Below the pieces are notes generated by a model. That model saw only the letters and a program-made list of their open reading frames with translations, was not told the DNA's origin and searched no databases. A program made the translations under genes and the position numbers. A DNA stretch of 64,000 bases from JAPOXR01 sp965214695 (GTDB taxonomy: Bacteria > Pseudomonadota > Alphaproteobacteria > Rhodobacterales > Rhodobacteraceae), in assembly GCA_965214695.1 (NCBI GenBank), contig OZ243967.1, positions 2,046,001 through 2,110,000 on the forward strand, in the 5' to 3' direction. This document shows, piece after piece, positions 62,587 through 64,000 of this stretch (positions are counted from its first letter, which is position 1; the number at the start of each line of letters is the position of its first letter).

Positions 62587-63063
62587 ATGAATGACCCGAT
62601 GACATCACGGATTGAAGATCGGCTGGCCGAATTGGGCATTTCCCTTCCGGAGCCGCCCGCCCCGGTTGCCGCCTATGTTCCCTACCGGCGGCACGGCAAT
62701 GCCGTCTACGTCTCCGGCCAACTTCCGGTCAGCGACGGGCACATCATTACCGGCAAGCTCGGAGCAGGGCTGGATGTTGCGGCAGGCGCGGCGGCGGCCC
62801 GGATTTGCGCAATCAACCTCCTTGCCCAAATCAGGCAAGCCTGCGGCGGCGATCTCGGCGGGGTCACCGGGTTGGTGAAGCTGACCGGGTTTGTCAATTC
62901 GGCCCCGGATTTCACCGATCATCCGGCGGTCATCAATGGCGCATCGGAACTGTTTGCCGAGGTGATGGGTGAGGCTGGCCGCCACAGCCGATCGGCGGTC
63001 GGCGTCAGTTCGCTGCCCTTCGGCGCACCGGTGGAGATCGAGGCCATCTTCTCGGTTCGCTGA
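62587..63063 (+). CDS. RidA/YjgF-family protein
   Basis: 158 residues from ATG 62587 (ATG 62599 is possible). The core is ELGISLPEPPAPVAAYVPYR, NAVYVSGQLPVSDGHIITGK, AARICAINLLAQIRQACGGD, VTGLVKLTGFVNSAPDFTDH and SAVGVSSLPFGAPVEIEAIF, matching the long YjgF-like subgroup with a conserved region before the RidA barrel. Standard RidA proteins hydrolyse reactive enamine or imine intermediates; this subgroup lacks proof of that activity. The next gene starts 21 bases on. Confidence 0.88.
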   Translation: MNDPMTSRIEDRLAELGISLPEPPAPVAAYVPYRRHGNAVYVSGQLPVSDGHIITGKLGAGLDVAAGAAAARICAINLLAQIRQACGGDLGGVTGLVKLTGFVNSAPDFTDHPAVINGASELFAEVMGEAGRHSRSAVGVSSLPFGAPVEIEAIFSVR

Positions 63064-63084
63064 GAGCTGACCTCGCCATTGATC

Positions 63085-64000
63085 ATGCCGGGAAACCAGC
63101 AGAGCCGGCCGGCAGACAGCGACAACACCGGCAACCGGATTGCCGTCACCACGCATCGGTCGATCACCGAGATCGACCAGGCCGGGTGGGATGGTTGCGC
63201 CTGCCCCGAGGCGAGGGTGACAGGACGGCCGGATGACCCGTTTACCACGCACCGGTTCCTGTCGGCGCTGGAGCGATCCGGGTCGCTGGGCGAGGGAACT
63301 GGCTGGCTTCCATTCCACCTTGCTGCTCGCCGCGGCGATGTGCTCATTGCCGTCATGCCGCTCTATGCAAAATTCCACAGCCAAGGCGAGTTCGTGTTCG
63401 ACCATGGCTGGGCCCATGCCTTCGAGCAGGCCGGTGGACGCTATTATCCGAAGCTCCAGTCGACGATCCCCTTCACCCCGGCAACCGGCCGGCGCTTCCT
63501 GGCCCGTCCCGGCGAGGACTCGACCGGATTCGAGGCGCTGGCCTCGGCGGCGATCCAGCTGCTGTCGCAAAACAGTCTCTCCTCCTTCCATGTGACCTTC
63601 TGTACCGAGGATGAAGCGGCACGGGGAAGAGAGTCCGGGTTTCTCCACCGGACCGGCGAACAATTCCACTGGTTCAATGACGGCTATTCGGGGTTTGACG
63701 ATTTCCTGGCGGCACTGTCCTCGAGAAAACGCAAGAACATCCGGCAGGAACGCCGGCGAGCCAACGGATTCGGTGGAGAGATCGAGATGCTGCACGGGCC
63801 CGACATCGAACCCGGGCATTGGGAGTCGTTCTGGGAGTTCTACCAGGACACCGGTGCCCGCAAATGGGGAACGCCGTACCTGACCCGGGAGTTCTTCGAC
63901 GAGATCCATGCCACCATGCGCGACGACATTCTCCTGGTCATGTGCAGGAGGGGCGGACGCCATGTTGCCGGCGCACTCAATTTCATCGGCCATGACACGC
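63085..64000 (+). CDS. GNAT-like protein of the DUF482 family (cut by the window edge)
   Basis: The open frame starts at ATG 63085 and runs off the right edge, giving at least 305 residues. Seen: RSITEIDQAGWDGCACPEAR, DPFTTHRFLSALERSGSLGE, GRYYPKLQSTIPFTPATGRR and DFLAALSSRKRKNIRQERRR, then the beginning of a final acyltransferase fold (LLVMCRRGGRHVAGALNFIG). The pattern with FDHGWAHAF and YYPKLQ is characteristic of DUF482, peptidoglycan-recognition-like GNAT proteins. The acceptor is unknown. It is 21 bases after the RidA-like gene and probably shares its transcript. Confidence 0.85.
   Translation, partial: MPGNQQSRPADSDNTGNRIAVTTHRSITEIDQAGWDGCACPEARVTGRPDDPFTTHRFLSALERSGSLGEGTGWLPFHLAARRGDVLIAVMPLYAKFHSQGEFVFDHGWAHAFEQAGGRYYPKLQSTIPFTPATGRRFLARPGEDSTGFEALASAAIQLLSQNSLSSFHVTFCTEDEAARGRESGFLHRTGEQFHWFNDGYSGFDDFLAALSSRKRKNIRQERRRANGFGGEIEMLHGPDIEPGHWESFWEFYQDTGARKWGTPYLTREFFDEIHATMRDDILLVMCRRGGRHVAGALNFIGHDT

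Overview
This is a GC-rich window that reads as an alphaproteobacterial chromosome interrupted by a large mobile element. Alphaproteobacterial signs are the TraA/TrwC-style (MobF) relaxase, a DUF1244 protein, and the rpmI-rplT-pheS block. The order cannot be fixed from sequence alone. Several long genes encode Calx-beta type adhesin-like proteins, which suggests life on surfaces or in association with a host.

Layout. (1) 1-4.9 kb and 35.7-38.4 kb, minus strand: two overlapping genes for secreted Calx-beta proteins. The upstream one (37020-38441) is whole. The downstream one starts at 37023 and has been broken twice. An integrative element of about 30.8 kb sits between an 11-bp direct repeat, TCCCTTGGTGT, at 4897-4907 and 35704-35714. 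An IS5-type insertion sequence (3790-4756, target duplication TTA) then landed in the detached 3' part. Removing both insertions on paper restores one continuous reading frame that runs off the left edge.

(2) 4.9-35.7 kb: the element, best described as an integrative mobilizable element because no type IV secretion genes are seen. From left to right it has three small ribbon-helix-helix proteins, a 2059-residue MobF relaxase/helicase with about 19 ankyrin repeats fused to its C terminus, and a 2333-residue Calx-beta autotransporter. The start codon and signal peptide of the autotransporter gene are separated by 29 copies of an 8-bp repeat, so it is a likely phase-variable locus. Next come a membrane protein, a relaxase remnant, several nuclease-like and exported proteins of possible defence or conflict function, and a scrapyard of transposase and resolvase fragments around a GST gene. 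The right end holds two translationally coupled tyrosine integrases next to attR.

(3) 38.4-64 kb: ordinary chromosome. It holds pyruvate kinase, a HAD-type protein, and an uptake/catabolic cluster preceded by a perfect 26-bp palindrome. The cluster encodes an oligopeptide-type ABC transporter, a PHP metallohydrolase, an inosose dehydratase-like protein and a Gfo/Idh/MocA oxidoreductase. It is followed by a SulP transporter, rpmI-rplT-pheS (no pheT next to it), a DUF1244 protein, a lytic transglycosylase, a class A penicillin-binding protein, an MlaC-like protein, a RidA-like protein and a GNAT-like protein cut by the right edge.

How it fits together (inference): the integrases excise and insert the element at the Calx-beta gene. 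The relaxase and RHH proteins would prepare its DNA for transfer by a secretion system encoded elsewhere. The element replaces the broken surface protein with its own, switchable Calx-beta autotransporter. The ankyrin tail on the relaxase is the most unusual feature, because relaxases are themselves carried into the recipient cell.
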